Source of the DNA: DATCYX01 sp963714425
Lineage (GTDB): Bacteria > Chloroflexota > Anaerolineae > Anaerolineales > UBA4823
Direction of reading: 5' to 3'
Assembly: GCA_963714425.1 (NCBI GenBank)
Contig: CAVQOI010000008.1
Coordinates: 372,001 to 436,000 of the forward strand
Length of the DNA: 64,000 nt
Shown here: in pieces, positions 43,552 through 52,550 of the stretch
How positions within the stretch are numbered: the first letter of the stretch is position 1
Layout: every line of letters begins with the position of its first letter
Made by a program: the position numbers and the translations under genes
Notes under the pieces: model-generated
What the model was told of the DNA's origin: nothing
Databases searched by the model: none
What the model saw: only the letters and a program-made list of their open reading frames with translations

Positions 43552-46027
43552 CTGCTGCGCCTACATAGCAAACAGCTCCAAGATAGAGCACTAATGAGAA
43601 ACCCCAGGCTAGCGCCAGGAGCGCTGCCAGGATCGATGCGATGACTGAAAACGTACCATTAATCCCCCAGATCCATGGAATTATCGAGGGGTGCTCGCCC
43701 TGAGCTGTAAGATATTTTATTCCTGATGGGAATGGAATTCCCATCAGGAAGCCTGCAGGTGCGAGAGCAATCACTCCTGCAATGACTTTAGCGCTCACAG
43801 GTAATCCAATCGTTACACGGAAAAGCATTGCAATCCCTGTTGGGTAGGCTGTGATCACGAGAATCAGTAAGGGAATTGCCCAGTGTACATTTATCCGATC
43901 ACTCATCAGGCTTCCCAGACCGGAAAATAACAGCATGCTAAAGAGGACGATAGTGATGGCGTGCGCCGGGGTTCCGAAATATAAGATAAAGCGTTGTATA
44001 AGCGGAATTTCGACAAAAAGGTAGGCGAGTCCAATCAAGCTAAAATATGTAAAAACCACGCTTCGAGAACTGAGGAGCGATTTTTGGGGGTCATTCGATT
44101 TTGCTAGCGGCACTCGTCCTAATGCGAGGGGTAAGAGGATTATTATTGCTGAAAATGCAATTGCCAACACCAAGAGAGCTATCAGCACAAAATATCCGGC
44201 ACCTCCAAACGGTTGCCATGTCCTGCCAGCTTCAGCAAAAATGTGACCAGCTTGTTGCCACTTGAAAAAGTGGCTGAAGAATGGCTGGTTGTCTGTTGTT
44301 GGTTTCACATCGAGGGGGTATTCTGCGAAGAAATCTTCTGGCGAAGCGTCCAGATATTGTGAATACACTCGGTAGTCTTTGGGATCAGGGAGGATATTGT
44401 AACGGTTGGATTCGTCTGGCTGCAAACCAGGCAGATAATCGAGGTCATAAGCACGCGTATCTGAAAATTGGCGGATTTTGCTCAGCTCGTCCTGGGTGAA
44501 ATCGGAAGCCTTGATTAAGATCGTCGCTGTGTTGTACCCGCGTAATACCACTAATCTTCCTTGAGGGATTAACTCCCGGTTGCGCATAGACGTAACTGCC
44601 AGGGCAAAAAGTCGTAAACTCTCGCTTGGTGGGCTTTGGAGCCAGCGCATCGCGACAATGATCCCATCAGGTTTAAGGTGTTCGAGCATCGCATCAAAGG
44701 ATTCGAGCGTATATCTGTAATCTTCGGCAAGACTATATGCACCTGATCGAACTGGGTGGTAGGAGCTCACCAGGGAGAGGATAATCACATCGAACTGCTC
44801 TGAGCTGCGGCTAAGATAGCTGCGCGTGGATGCGTTGATCGCATAAACTCCCTGAAGCCCGTATATACGAGACGAAGATTCGATTATCAGCTGATTGGAT
44901 TCAACAGCAACGACACGGTGTGCGCCTCCGGCCAGGGCGGTGAGGATATCCAGTCCTCCGTGCGGCTCAAGGACGAGCGCTTCAGCATTTGGACGCAACT
45001 GAAACGCAAGATAAGCCGGAAGGTAACGAAAAACTACTGGATTGGAGTGATCGAGGAGAATTGGACTAAGATCGTCCCCATTAATAAAAAGTCCATCCTG
45101 AGGGGGCGAAGGCTGGAGATACCGGTAACTCAGTCCGGGTAATGAACGGATTCCTGGACTGTGAAGTATATCGACACGCGAGTTTTCGTTCCATCGTTGG
45201 AAGACTCTTTCAGCGCCTGGATACTGCAGGGCGTAGGAAAGGCTTTTATACGGAGAAAGACGAAGCGCCATAAATGGCATCCCTGATGCGCCAAGCAGTC
45301 TGGAGAAGAGATCCGCAAGTGGGAAGATTGTGAGAAGAAGGAAGATTACCAGCATCGAGGCCAGGATCAGGCGATGCGTTCGTGTTTGGAGGGCATCACG
45401 TTTCTGCTCCTCAGGTGATGATATTACCTTTATGCCTGGTACCCACGCTGCAAGGGCGGCAAGTCCAGCAATCATTGAAGCTAGCGATACCGACCCTTCA
45501 CCCCCGAGCAACGACGGGGTAACGAATGCAGCCAGGCATCCCAAGGCAGCCCCAGCCAGGTTTGTGGCATATATTTTCGAAGTGTATTTCGCATAACCAG
45601 CTAATAAGATGCTGACACTCATTCCGCTAAATATAAATGGTGCTAACAGAGCCAGATAATTAATGACAAGGTAGAAGATTTGTCGCCTATCCCAGGCGAT
45701 GCTGAATGAATCAAAAGGCAACCAGTTGGTGATTAGATATGCCCCTAGAATGCTGGCAGATGTCCCGATCGCCAGGTAAGGTAAAGATCGCCAGGGTTCG
45801 TTCTTTCTCAAGTTTGGGAAGACAGTCAATAAACTTCCGCTAGCACCGAACCCCAAGAGAGCTAGACTTACAACTACAAAGGCAAAATGGTAGAACTGAG
45901 ATACCGAAAACAAGTGGGTGAGGTTGATTTCGAAGAGTAGCGTGGATGATGAAAGTAAAAACAGGCTCGCGCCGGTCCATCCTGAGAATGGATATTTTTC
46001 GCCCACTGGTGAAATGCTTTCTTTCAT
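43499..46027 (-). CDS. Large membrane protein with spermidine-synthase-like domain
   Basis: An 842-residue protein: about six N-terminal spans, a soluble central domain with a Rossmann fold of the spermidine synthase type (EALVLEPHGGLDILTALAGGAHRVVAVESN), and about seven C-terminal spans. This architecture is the fused MFS/spermidine-synthase-like family common in Chloroflexota and Deltaproteobacteria. The G-x-G-x-G of true synthases is E-P-H-G-G-L-D, and the catalytic Asp motif is not clear, so polyamine synthesis is doubtful. It is transcribed opposite to the ABC transporter genes. Function unknown. Confidence 0.8.
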   Translation of the reverse strand: MKESISPVGEKYPFSGWTGASLFLLSSSTLLFEINLTHLFSVSQFYHFAFVVVSLALLGFGASGSLLTVFPNLRKNEPWRSLPYLAIGTSASILGAYLITNWLPFDSFSIAWDRRQIFYLVINYLALLAPFIFSGMSVSILLAGYAKYTSKIYATNLAGAALGCLAAFVTPSLLGGEGSVSLASMIAGLAALAAWVPGIKVISSPEEQKRDALQTRTHRLILASMLVIFLLLTIFPLADLFSRLLGASGMPFMALRLSPYKSLSYALQYPGAERVFQRWNENSRVDILHSPGIRSLPGLSYRYLQPSPPQDGLFINGDDLSPILLDHSNPVVFRYLPAYLAFQLRPNAEALVLEPHGGLDILTALAGGAHRVVAVESNQLIIESSSRIYGLQGVYAINASTRSYLSRSSEQFDVIILSLVSSYHPVRSGAYSLAEDYRYTLESFDAMLEHLKPDGIIVAMRWLQSPPSESLRLFALAVTSMRNRELIPQGRLVVLRGYNTATILIKASDFTQDELSKIRQFSDTRAYDLDYLPGLQPDESNRYNILPDPKDYRVYSQYLDASPEDFFAEYPLDVKPTTDNQPFFSHFFKWQQAGHIFAEAGRTWQPFGGAGYFVLIALLVLAIAFSAIIILLPLALGRVPLAKSNDPQKSLLSSRSVVFTYFSLIGLAYLFVEIPLIQRFILYFGTPAHAITIVLFSMLLFSGLGSLMSDRINVHWAIPLLILVITAYPTGIAMLFRVTIGLPVSAKVIAGVIALAPAGFLMGIPFPSGIKYLTAQGEHPSIIPWIWGINGTFSVIASILAALLALAWGFSLVLYLGAVCYVGAAVMGQRMGFHLHSQPPPL

Positions 46028-46101
46028 ACCAAATCTTTGTGGGAAAAGTTTATCATATTGCTTTGCTCTGAAAAAACCTTTCGCTCTCCGATTGGAAAAT
46101 A

Positions 46102-46143
46102 TACAAAAACCTTGACAAATATGTACAAAACCTTTACAATATG
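46102..46143 (+). promoter_or_regulatory. Near-consensus sigma70 promoter within a tandem direct repeat
   Basis: TTGACA (46112-46117), a 17-nt spacer and TACAAT (46135-46140) form a near-perfect promoter 41 nt before the permease ATG. It lies in two imperfect copies of a roughly 20-22 nt repeat (46102-46123 and 46124-46143), each with TACAAAA-CCTT-ACAA-ATG. The repeat may be a regulator site or a duplicated promoter element. Confidence 0.75.
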
Positions 46144-46181
46144 CATAATATATCGGATATGTGGTTGAATAGGAGTGCGTG

Positions 46182-47336
46182 ATGGCGGTCTATCTGGCTT
46201 TCAAAGAAGTATGGCGGATGAAGGGAAGGTACTTGCTCTTTAGCCTGGTCATTGCGCTAATCACCGTTCTGGTTCTTTTTATTGCAGCGTTAGCAGGAGG
46301 TTTGGCAAACGCCAACAAACAATTCATCGATAAGCTTGACGCCAATATGCTGGTTTATCAAGAGAATGTTGACTTACAGCCAACTGCCAGCCGCCTAGGG
46401 CGAGCTAAACTCACAAAGCTACGTCGAGTTGAAGGAATAAAAGATATTGGGCCGCTGGCCTTCTCTACGGCTACGATCGTCTTCCCGGACGGTCGTGATT
46501 TTGCAGATATCTCACTTATCGGGGTGGAGGTGGGAAAGCCTGGGGACTCGGAATTGCTGTCTGGGACAGGGCTTCGTTCAAAGCGCACGAACGATGCTGT
46601 GATTGATCTTGACCTGGCGACCCGGGCAAATATCAGCCTGGGCGAGCGGATATTGGTCAAAACCGTTCAAGGCACTGAAGAGGAATTATTCGAAATGAAT
46701 GTCGTGGGGATCACCGATTCCCGACAATATTTCTTTCTCCCCTCAGTTATTGTTCCCCTTGAAGCGTGGGATCGCATCCGACCGCAAGGGGAATTTGAGA
46801 ACCAGAGCAATGGCGTTGTTTTTAATATGATCGCTGTGCAATTGGAAAACCCAGATCAATTTGATTTGATTGAGCAACGTATCATGCGATTGGTTGATGG
46901 TGTTGAAGTGGCAAATAAGCGCGAAGCGATCGAAGCTCTTCCCGGTTATTCAGCCCAGCAGAGCACGCTGAATACCCAACAAGCATTCACCTTGCTCATC
47001 GGGGTTTTGGTTGTCGGCGGGTTTTTCCAGATTCAAACTCTTCAAAAAGTTGCTCAGATCGGCGTGCTAAAAGCAATCGGTAGCCCGAGTGGTGTTGTCG
47101 CAACAACCGTCCTGCTTCAGATCATTATTGTCACCATTTTGGGTATCAGTATCGGTAGTATGGGAACATACCTCTTAACTCTTGGCATGCCCGCAGGCAT
47201 CCCAATAATGTTCACCGGCCCCACGGTTTTCTCGGCTGTAGCAGCCCTTGCCCTGATCGGTCCTTTAGGAGGGCTGGTGTCCATCCGACTGGCATTGAAG
47301 ATCGACCCGCTTACTGCTATTGGGTTGTCCTCCTGA
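46182..47336 (+). CDS. ABC transporter permease (DevC/MacB-like)
   Basis: A 384-residue membrane protein: an N-terminal span (LFSLVIALITVLVLFIAALAGGL), a large outer domain of about 200 residues, then three C-terminal spans with the FtsX-type fold (TLNTQQAFTLLIGVLVVGGF, IGVLKAIGSPSGVVATTVLLQ). The pattern matches DevC-type permeases of the MacB superfamily. AGGAG at 46171-46175 is best spaced for the ATG at 46182 rather than the preceding GTG. The ATPase subunit follows after 59 nt. No membrane fusion protein (DevB/MacA-like) is encoded next to it. Confidence 0.88.
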   Translation: MAVYLAFKEVWRMKGRYLLFSLVIALITVLVLFIAALAGGLANANKQFIDKLDANMLVYQENVDLQPTASRLGRAKLTKLRRVEGIKDIGPLAFSTATIVFPDGRDFADISLIGVEVGKPGDSELLSGTGLRSKRTNDAVIDLDLATRANISLGERILVKTVQGTEEELFEMNVVGITDSRQYFFLPSVIVPLEAWDRIRPQGEFENQSNGVVFNMIAVQLENPDQFDLIEQRIMRLVDGVEVANKREAIEALPGYSAQQSTLNTQQAFTLLIGVLVVGGFFQIQTLQKVAQIGVLKAIGSPSGVVATTVLLQIIIVTILGISIGSMGTYLLTLGMPAGIPIMFTGPTVFSAVAALALIGPLGGLVSIRLALKIDPLTAIGLSS

Positions 47337-47395
47337 CCATTCTGACATTATTTCAAGGTTTATAAAGCTTATTTACCTGGATTGGAGAATAATAC

Positions 47396-48208
47396 GTGAC
47401 ACTTGCATTAAGAACAGACGAAGTGACAAAGATATACGGAAAAGATAACACATCAGTCATGGCGGTTGATCAAGTATCCCTAGAAGTTGAGCGCGGCGAT
47501 TTTGTCGCCCTGGTTGGACCCAGCGGTTCGGGAAAAACTTCTATGCTGGCCATGCTGGCAGCGCTACTCTCGCCCACTTCAGGGAAGCTATTCATCGGTG
47601 GAACAGACTTGAGCCAGATGAAAGAAAAACTAAGAGCACAGTTCAGGCGAGAGAAGATTGGATTTACCTTTCAAACAAACAATCTGGTCCCATACTTAAA
47701 TGCCCTGGAAAATGTTGAATTGATGCTTCGCCTTAATAGGCGGCTTGATAAGCGTGGAAAGGAAAAAGCAAGGGATCTCTTAGTCCGTTTAGGGTTGGAA
47801 GATCGCTTAATGGGCTTGCCGAATCAGCTTTCAGGCGGGCAGCAACAGCGAGTGGCAATCGCCCGGGCGTTAGTGCACAATCCTGAGGTTGTTCTCGCCG
47901 ACGAGCCAACCGCCAGCTTGGATACGGAGCGAGCTTACCAAGTAGTGGAGACGTTTGCCGACTTAATCCACGAGCAAAACCGCGCTGGAATCATGGTCAC
48001 CCATGACCTGCGTATGACACGCTATGTTGATAAAGTTATCCAAATGGTCGATGGTAAGATCACTCGTCTTCTGGTCGATCGATCGCAAATTGATATGCTG
48101 GCACAGACTGGCAGCTTCGGTGCGGCCTCTCAGCCAGAGGAAATGACCCCCTTTCCATTTCACCTCAGCGAATCCCAAGGCGAGATGGTAGCAGGCCTTC
48201 TTCAATAG
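47396..48208 (+). CDS. ABC transporter ATP-binding protein (DevA/MacB-type)
   Basis: A 270-residue ATPase that would pair with the permease at 46182. Walker A GPSGSGKTS, Q-loop FTFQTNNLVP, signature LSGGQQQR, Walker B VVLADEP and the switch His in VTHD are all present. The last 50 residues (after MVDGKITRL) are an extension of unknown role. The GTG start has GGAG about ten bases upstream. Substrate unknown; the family exports glycolipids, peptides or lipoproteins. Confidence 0.9.
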   Translation: MTLALRTDEVTKIYGKDNTSVMAVDQVSLEVERGDFVALVGPSGSGKTSMLAMLAALLSPTSGKLFIGGTDLSQMKEKLRAQFRREKIGFTFQTNNLVPYLNALENVELMLRLNRRLDKRGKEKARDLLVRLGLEDRLMGLPNQLSGGQQQRVAIARALVHNPEVVLADEPTASLDTERAYQVVETFADLIHEQNRAGIMVTHDLRMTRYVDKVIQMVDGKITRLLVDRSQIDMLAQTGSFGAASQPEEMTPFPFHLSESQGEMVAGLLQ

Positions 48209-48227
48209 GCGTGTTCGTTATTATTAT

Positions 48228-49310
48228 CTAGGGGGAAACATAATCCCAGGGATTTACTTTCCCATACGATGAGTGGCGGAGTTCAAAATGCAGGTGTGCG
48301 CCAGTCGAATTCCCCGTATTCCCCAATCCCCCAATAACGGTGCCCCTACCCACGCTCTGACCACAATATACTCCGACGGCGCTGAGGTGGCCATACGCTG
48401 ATTGCCAGCCATTTCCATGATCCAGCACAATCATATATCCATAGCCAAACTCGCTCCAACCTGCAAAGACTACCACGCCGCTATCAGATGCGAAAATCCC
48501 ATTCCCTTCAGCGCCAGCGATGTCGATTCCGGGGTGGATTGAGCTGTAATCGTAGCCTGATAAATAGGTGGCTGCCGTTGGCCATATGAAGGCTCCAATC
48601 CCTATTGCTCCTTCGTAGACCTCCCCACAATATCCTGAGCCATAATAAGCAGCTGCTGCGGGATTACTGCGCGTGATTGCGGGAGGTCCCCAGTCTTTTA
48701 ATTCTCTTTTTCCGCCAGGAATGATCAACCAATTCCCTTCTGGTATCGTAGAGGTCTCCAGTGATACCTCTGTCAGGTCGAGGTCATTCCCAGACCACTC
48801 CAGGATGGCTTCTGGGTCGGTTTTAAAAAAGCTTGCCACACCGGCTAACGTATCGCCAGCCTTCCACTGGTAATATACACCGTCGACGGGTAATATCACA
48901 AGATTCTGATCGAGCTGCAGGAACTGGGGGTTGTCCCGCAGTACATCATAGTTACCCCAAAGGACAGTCTCAGGGCGCACTCCATATTTCTCCGCAATCG
49001 TAAAAAGGTTATCCCCGAGACTTACTGTATAAGTAATCACTCCCGATCGAGGCCGATTTGGGATTATGGTGTGCATGTCTGCGAGCCTAGGAACACCAGC
49101 CGCATAATCATTCGAAGCAAAGTGAAATGCTGGCAACTCGACCTCTGGTGCATTGAGGTTTTCTTCAACTGCTTGAGTGGTACTCCCGCTTTGGTATTCA
49201 TTTATTGGCGGTAACCTATTTGATGGATTACAGGACGAAAGCGCCCAAATGACGATCGCGCTCAGTGCGAAGGTAGGTAAGAAGTTGAGCCCTCTGAAAT
49301 GTTTATTCAA
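48228..49310 (-). CDS. LysM-M23 peptidase lipoprotein
   Basis: Cell-wall endopeptidase of 360 residues. An N-terminal signal with lipobox-like A-L-S-S-C (22-26) suggests a lipoprotein. Two LysM repeats follow (YTVSLGDNLFTIAEKYGV near 95 and YQWKAGDTLAGVASFF near 155). The C-terminal M23 domain has the zinc ligands HPGID and HLHFE. LytM-type proteins cut peptide cross-links or activate amidases. It converges with the ABC gene at 48208 with only a 19-nt gap and no clear terminator between. Confidence 0.9.
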   Translation of the reverse strand: MNKHFRGLNFLPTFALSAIVIWALSSCNPSNRLPPINEYQSGSTTQAVEENLNAPEVELPAFHFASNDYAAGVPRLADMHTIIPNRPRSGVITYTVSLGDNLFTIAEKYGVRPETVLWGNYDVLRDNPQFLQLDQNLVILPVDGVYYQWKAGDTLAGVASFFKTDPEAILEWSGNDLDLTEVSLETSTIPEGNWLIIPGGKRELKDWGPPAITRSNPAAAAYYGSGYCGEVYEGAIGIGAFIWPTAATYLSGYDYSSIHPGIDIAGAEGNGIFASDSGVVVFAGWSEFGYGYMIVLDHGNGWQSAYGHLSAVGVYCGQSVGRGTVIGGLGNTGNSTGAHLHFELRHSSYGKVNPWDYVSP

Positions 49311-49348
49311 GAATCAGACTCCAAAACGTAAAAATTCCCAAAATGGAA

Positions 49349-49394
49349 GGCAGGGCATTTGCATACAGGCATGCCCGTATTCACATACCCTGCC
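49349..49394 (-). terminator. Possible hairpin terminator after the FmdB-type gene
   Basis: GGCAGGG (49349-49355) pairs with CCCTGCC (49388-49394), with flanking AAAAT and ATTTT on either side. An alternative inner pair is GGGCAT (49353-49358) with ATGCCC (49371-49376). It lies between the zinc-ribbon gene and the M23 gene; the T-run is short. Confidence 0.35.
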
Positions 49395-49515
49395 ATTTTA
49401 TTTATAAGGGTAGTAGATACAATGAGATGATTTTGTTTGGGAATTATACCGTACTAGCCAGCGTGGTGTCAAAAATAGGGTTTCCGGATCCAGCGCACGG
49501 CTGGGATTATATCCT

Positions 49516-49728
49516 TCAGGCGCTTCTGGGAGAGCAGGCTGTAGATGAGCGAAGAGAACTCAAGGTGGGTCCTTCCCTGCTCACGCTGGCTGAGAAGCTC
49601 GAGATCAACTTGCGGATCAGGTCGCTATTGCACGATGGACAATAAATATCTGCAATCTTACTCGCCCCAAGTACAAGTTCTTCGAAGGTTTCACCGCATT
49701 CTTCGCAAATAAACTCATAGAGTGGCAT
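49516..49728 (-). CDS. FmdB-family zinc ribbon protein
   Basis: A 70-residue protein beginning MPLYEFICEECGETFEELV, with two Cys pairs (C-E-E-C and C-P-S-C) that should bind one zinc ion. This is the FmdB/CxxC-SSSS regulatory zinc-ribbon family, named from a formamidase operon; its molecular role is unclear. The tail is Ser/Thr/Arg-rich and probably disordered. AGGTAGAG lies just before the start on the minus strand. It appears to be a single-gene unit. Confidence 0.85.
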   Translation of the reverse strand: MPLYEFICEECGETFEELVLGASKIADIYCPSCNSDLIRKLISSFSASVSREGPTLSSLRSSTACSPRSA

Positions 49729-49760
49729 TCTCTACCTCCACATATCAACCTGCAATTATG

Positions 49761-49778
49761 CTATTGCGCTCGCAATAG
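49761..49778. repeat. Perfect 8-bp inverted repeat
   Basis: CTATTGCG-CT-CGCAATAG, 18 bp and perfectly symmetric in its arms, 33 nt upstream of the zinc-ribbon gene. The short centre suits a dimeric repressor better than a terminator. The rest of the 317-nt gap (49729-50045) shows only the candidate promoter at 49992. Confidence 0.6.
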
Positions 49779-49991
49779 AAGAGCCCTATCAGAATGACAT
49801 CGCTAATTAAAAATCTATCAGAGCTATATTTGGTTCACATAACTCCTGTGATCAACCCTATTTTAGGATACCCATCACAATAACATTAGTGATGATCTTC
49901 CGAAATGGACAGCCATTTATCACAAGTCGGATAATTCTCGCCCGGCATGGTTATTATGGCGCTTTCAATGGAATCAGACACAATCTGTTCT

Positions 49992-50000
49992 TGATATAAT
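49992..50000 (+). promoter_or_regulatory. Candidate extended -10 promoter of the APC permease gene
   Basis: TGATATAAT at 49992-50000 is a full extended -10 (TGnTATAAT), 45 nt before the start codon. No good -35 is seen at 17 nt. The same nine bases precede the genes at 2551 and 58992. Confidence 0.45.
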
Positions 50001-50045
50001 TACAAAATTAACAATGGCACTCAATATACAATCAGGGTTTACTCT

Positions 50046-52421
50046 ATGCCTCATGTAACTCACAAGCTCAATAATTCGCTCGAGGGTGCGCTGGCTGGTG
50101 GTGGCGATCCCGCAACATCACCTCTATACGTTTTTGGACCGTTCCTGCGTATGATTGTGGTCGCGGGAGTTGCCCAAATAACATTCGGGGCATCTGTATG
50201 GTTAGTCGTGCTTACCATTGTGGTCGTCTCCGCCATGTATCGTCTGGTGATGCTTTGGGTCACAGATGGAAGTGGGGGAAGTGGTCTAACGGAGGAGGAA
50301 TTTGGCGGGTGGGCAGCAAAAATCAACGCTGCCATCACATTTGTTGAATATACGCTCACTTTCCTGGTGAGCATGGCTGCAATGGTCACATTCATTGCAG
50401 ACCGGATACCCTTTCTGAATGAAAAATTCCTCTTCTTTCAATACCGTACCCTGATCGCGATTCTGCTCAGTTTGCTGACGGGCTGGTTGGTAAACCGCGG
50501 ACCAAAAGTAGCAGCCCGAACCTTTGGACCCGCAACTGGAGGGGTTTTGTTGCTTTTATGGGTAATGGTGATCTCGACCATTTTGAGATTTGGTCTCAAG
50601 TTGCCAGACTTCAACCCCTTAGCGTTTTCCACGGAAAACATATCATTTACCATTCGGGGTTTTGCCAGCATCCTCGCTGTGATGACAGGCATTGAAGTAT
50701 TTGCGAATCTTGTAGCAGCTTATGAAGGAAACCCTGGCGAAAAGTCGAAAAAAGCCTTTAATAGCCTAGCAATTATCATGGGGACAACCATCATCACCAT
50801 GTTGGTGGTTGGTCCAGCCATTCTAGCAATTTCAGACCCCACCGACGGGAATGTCTCTGTTTTTACCCAAACAATGGATGTTCTGCTACCCGGACCGCTC
50901 ACATGGCTCGGGTCGCTGGTTGGCATTGCCGTATTGATGTCTGCATCAGCTGCCAGCGCGCAGGGGTTACAGAATTTAGCGTTGGGCTTAAAACGGCGCC
51001 ATTACATCCCGCCAATTATTGGGAAGCAAAACCCTTATGAGGTCGCAGATTTCCCAGTCTGGATTGAAGTGAGTATCGTATCTTTGAGTTTCCTGGTTTT
51101 TGGCACTCACGAAGAGACCTATCTGGCGATTTACGCTGCTGGTGTTTTTATATTACTCAGTATGACGGGGTGGGCTGTGGTTAAAAGGCTCGTCCGACAA
51201 TTTCGGGAAACTATTACTTTGGCGCGTATACTTATGATTATTGGGATTGTTATCACTGCATTGCTCACGACCGGGTCTACATTAGTCATATTTTATGAAC
51301 GGTTTTTTGAAGGCGCTTGGACCTATTTTTTGTTCATCCCCGCATTATATGCCCTATTTAGTTATTTCCGCGATCGTTTGGGAGAGCCGTCCTCAGAAAT
51401 GGATTATTTGGGACAGATTGACTCCACAAGGCTGGCGGGCTTCGGATTTGGACAATCAGCTGTGCCTACGATCCGAGAGATCTTTGAGCCCAAACCAGAG
51501 CAAATAGTCTGGCATCCTGCAACGATGGAAACACTCTGGTGGAAAAAGGAGCAGGCAGAAATTAAGCGGATAGCAGTCTTGCTGGATGGATCTGCAAATG
51601 CTGCTCAAGCCCTGCCTATGGCCAAGAAGGTGTGCCAGGCAGCTGGTGCGGAAATGGTGTTGCTTTCTTCCATCAAAACTGTTAACGATCCCGATTATGA
51701 GGAGATAAAGACTGCACGCGAAGAATATTTAAAGCAGCAATGTTACGAGTTAGAGCAGCAGGGCTACCATGTAAATTATGTTGTAAAACCTGGACACATC
51801 GCTGAGGCAACCAGTGAACTGGTAAATGAACAAAAAATTGACATGATCGTCACATCAACCAGCGGGAAATCTGGCACTAGACACTGGCAGAGGGGTGGTG
51901 TCTCGCGCAAGTTGATGGCGCTTCTCAATATACCGGTATTGCTTGTGAAGGTATCTGAGAGGGATATCTTAATGCCACCGATTAATCGCATTGTGGTCTC
52001 GTTAGATGGTTCAGAGTTTTCTGAGCGTGTGCTCCCTTATGCGGTTCTTTTCGCGGAGATGTTTGATTGTGAACTCCTCCTGTTGTCTGTCCCTCAGGTC
52101 CCGGAGGTGGCAAACTATCGCGCCGCAGCCGGAGTGATAGACACAATTCGCGAGAAGGCTCTCGCTAATATGCATGACTATTTGAAAGAGACTGCAGAGA
52201 GTCTTACTCAGAATAACGGCAAGATCAAGGTACGGGTTATGGTATCAGGGTCATTGCCTGCGCGGATGATTGTCAGTGTCAGCCAAGAGGAAAATGCCGA
52301 TTTAATCATGCTGACCTCCCAAGGGCGGGGAGGTCTAGACCTGCTGATAACTGGAAGCGTCGCATTAAAGGTAGTCGAGGATACCGATCTCCCTGTTTTT
52401 ATGGTACCTATCATCGCCTGA
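50046..52421 (+). CDS. APC-family permease fused to two universal stress protein domains
   Basis: A 791-residue protein. The N-terminal 450 residues hold about twelve spans of an amino-acid/polyamine/organocation carrier, with loop residues E-V-F-A-N-L-V-A-A-Y-E-G-N typical of the family. Two C-terminal USP domains follow: residues near 510-640 (RIAVLLDGSANAAQALPMAKKV, then TSTSGKSGTRHWQRGGVSRKLM) and near 650-790 (RIVVSLDGSEFSERVLPYAV, then TSQGRGGLDLLITGSVALKV). The G-2x-G-9x-G/S ATP motif is better preserved in the second domain, so nucleotide sensing may regulate the carrier. Substrate unknown. Confidence 0.88.
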   Translation: MPHVTHKLNNSLEGALAGGGDPATSPLYVFGPFLRMIVVAGVAQITFGASVWLVVLTIVVVSAMYRLVMLWVTDGSGGSGLTEEEFGGWAAKINAAITFVEYTLTFLVSMAAMVTFIADRIPFLNEKFLFFQYRTLIAILLSLLTGWLVNRGPKVAARTFGPATGGVLLLLWVMVISTILRFGLKLPDFNPLAFSTENISFTIRGFASILAVMTGIEVFANLVAAYEGNPGEKSKKAFNSLAIIMGTTIITMLVVGPAILAISDPTDGNVSVFTQTMDVLLPGPLTWLGSLVGIAVLMSASAASAQGLQNLALGLKRRHYIPPIIGKQNPYEVADFPVWIEVSIVSLSFLVFGTHEETYLAIYAAGVFILLSMTGWAVVKRLVRQFRETITLARILMIIGIVITALLTTGSTLVIFYERFFEGAWTYFLFIPALYALFSYFRDRLGEPSSEMDYLGQIDSTRLAGFGFGQSAVPTIREIFEPKPEQIVWHPATMETLWWKKEQAEIKRIAVLLDGSANAAQALPMAKKVCQAAGAEMVLLSSIKTVNDPDYEEIKTAREEYLKQQCYELEQQGYHVNYVVKPGHIAEATSELVNEQKIDMIVTSTSGKSGTRHWQRGGVSRKLMALLNIPVLLVKVSERDILMPPINRIVVSLDGSEFSERVLPYAVLFAEMFDCELLLLSVPQVPEVANYRAAAGVIDTIREKALANMHDYLKETAESLTQNNGKIKVRVMVSGSLPARMIVSVSQEENADLIMLTSQGRGGLDLLITGSVALKVVEDTDLPVFMVPIIA

Positions 52422-52550
52422 TATTTATTTCGGTGTGTGAATATATCAACAACATACCTGTGCGGAAACTGCAGATAATCTCAGGTTGTCGGATTATTCA
52501 TTTTTCTTCCTGATGTTCAGCAGGATACTGTTCAAGTACCCACTTCAACA

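Noticed and set aside
49343..49645. Open frame of 100 codons on the plus strand
   Set aside because: It overlaps the zinc-ribbon gene on the other strand, which has a clear family, and it reads through the hairpin region without any recognisable motif.
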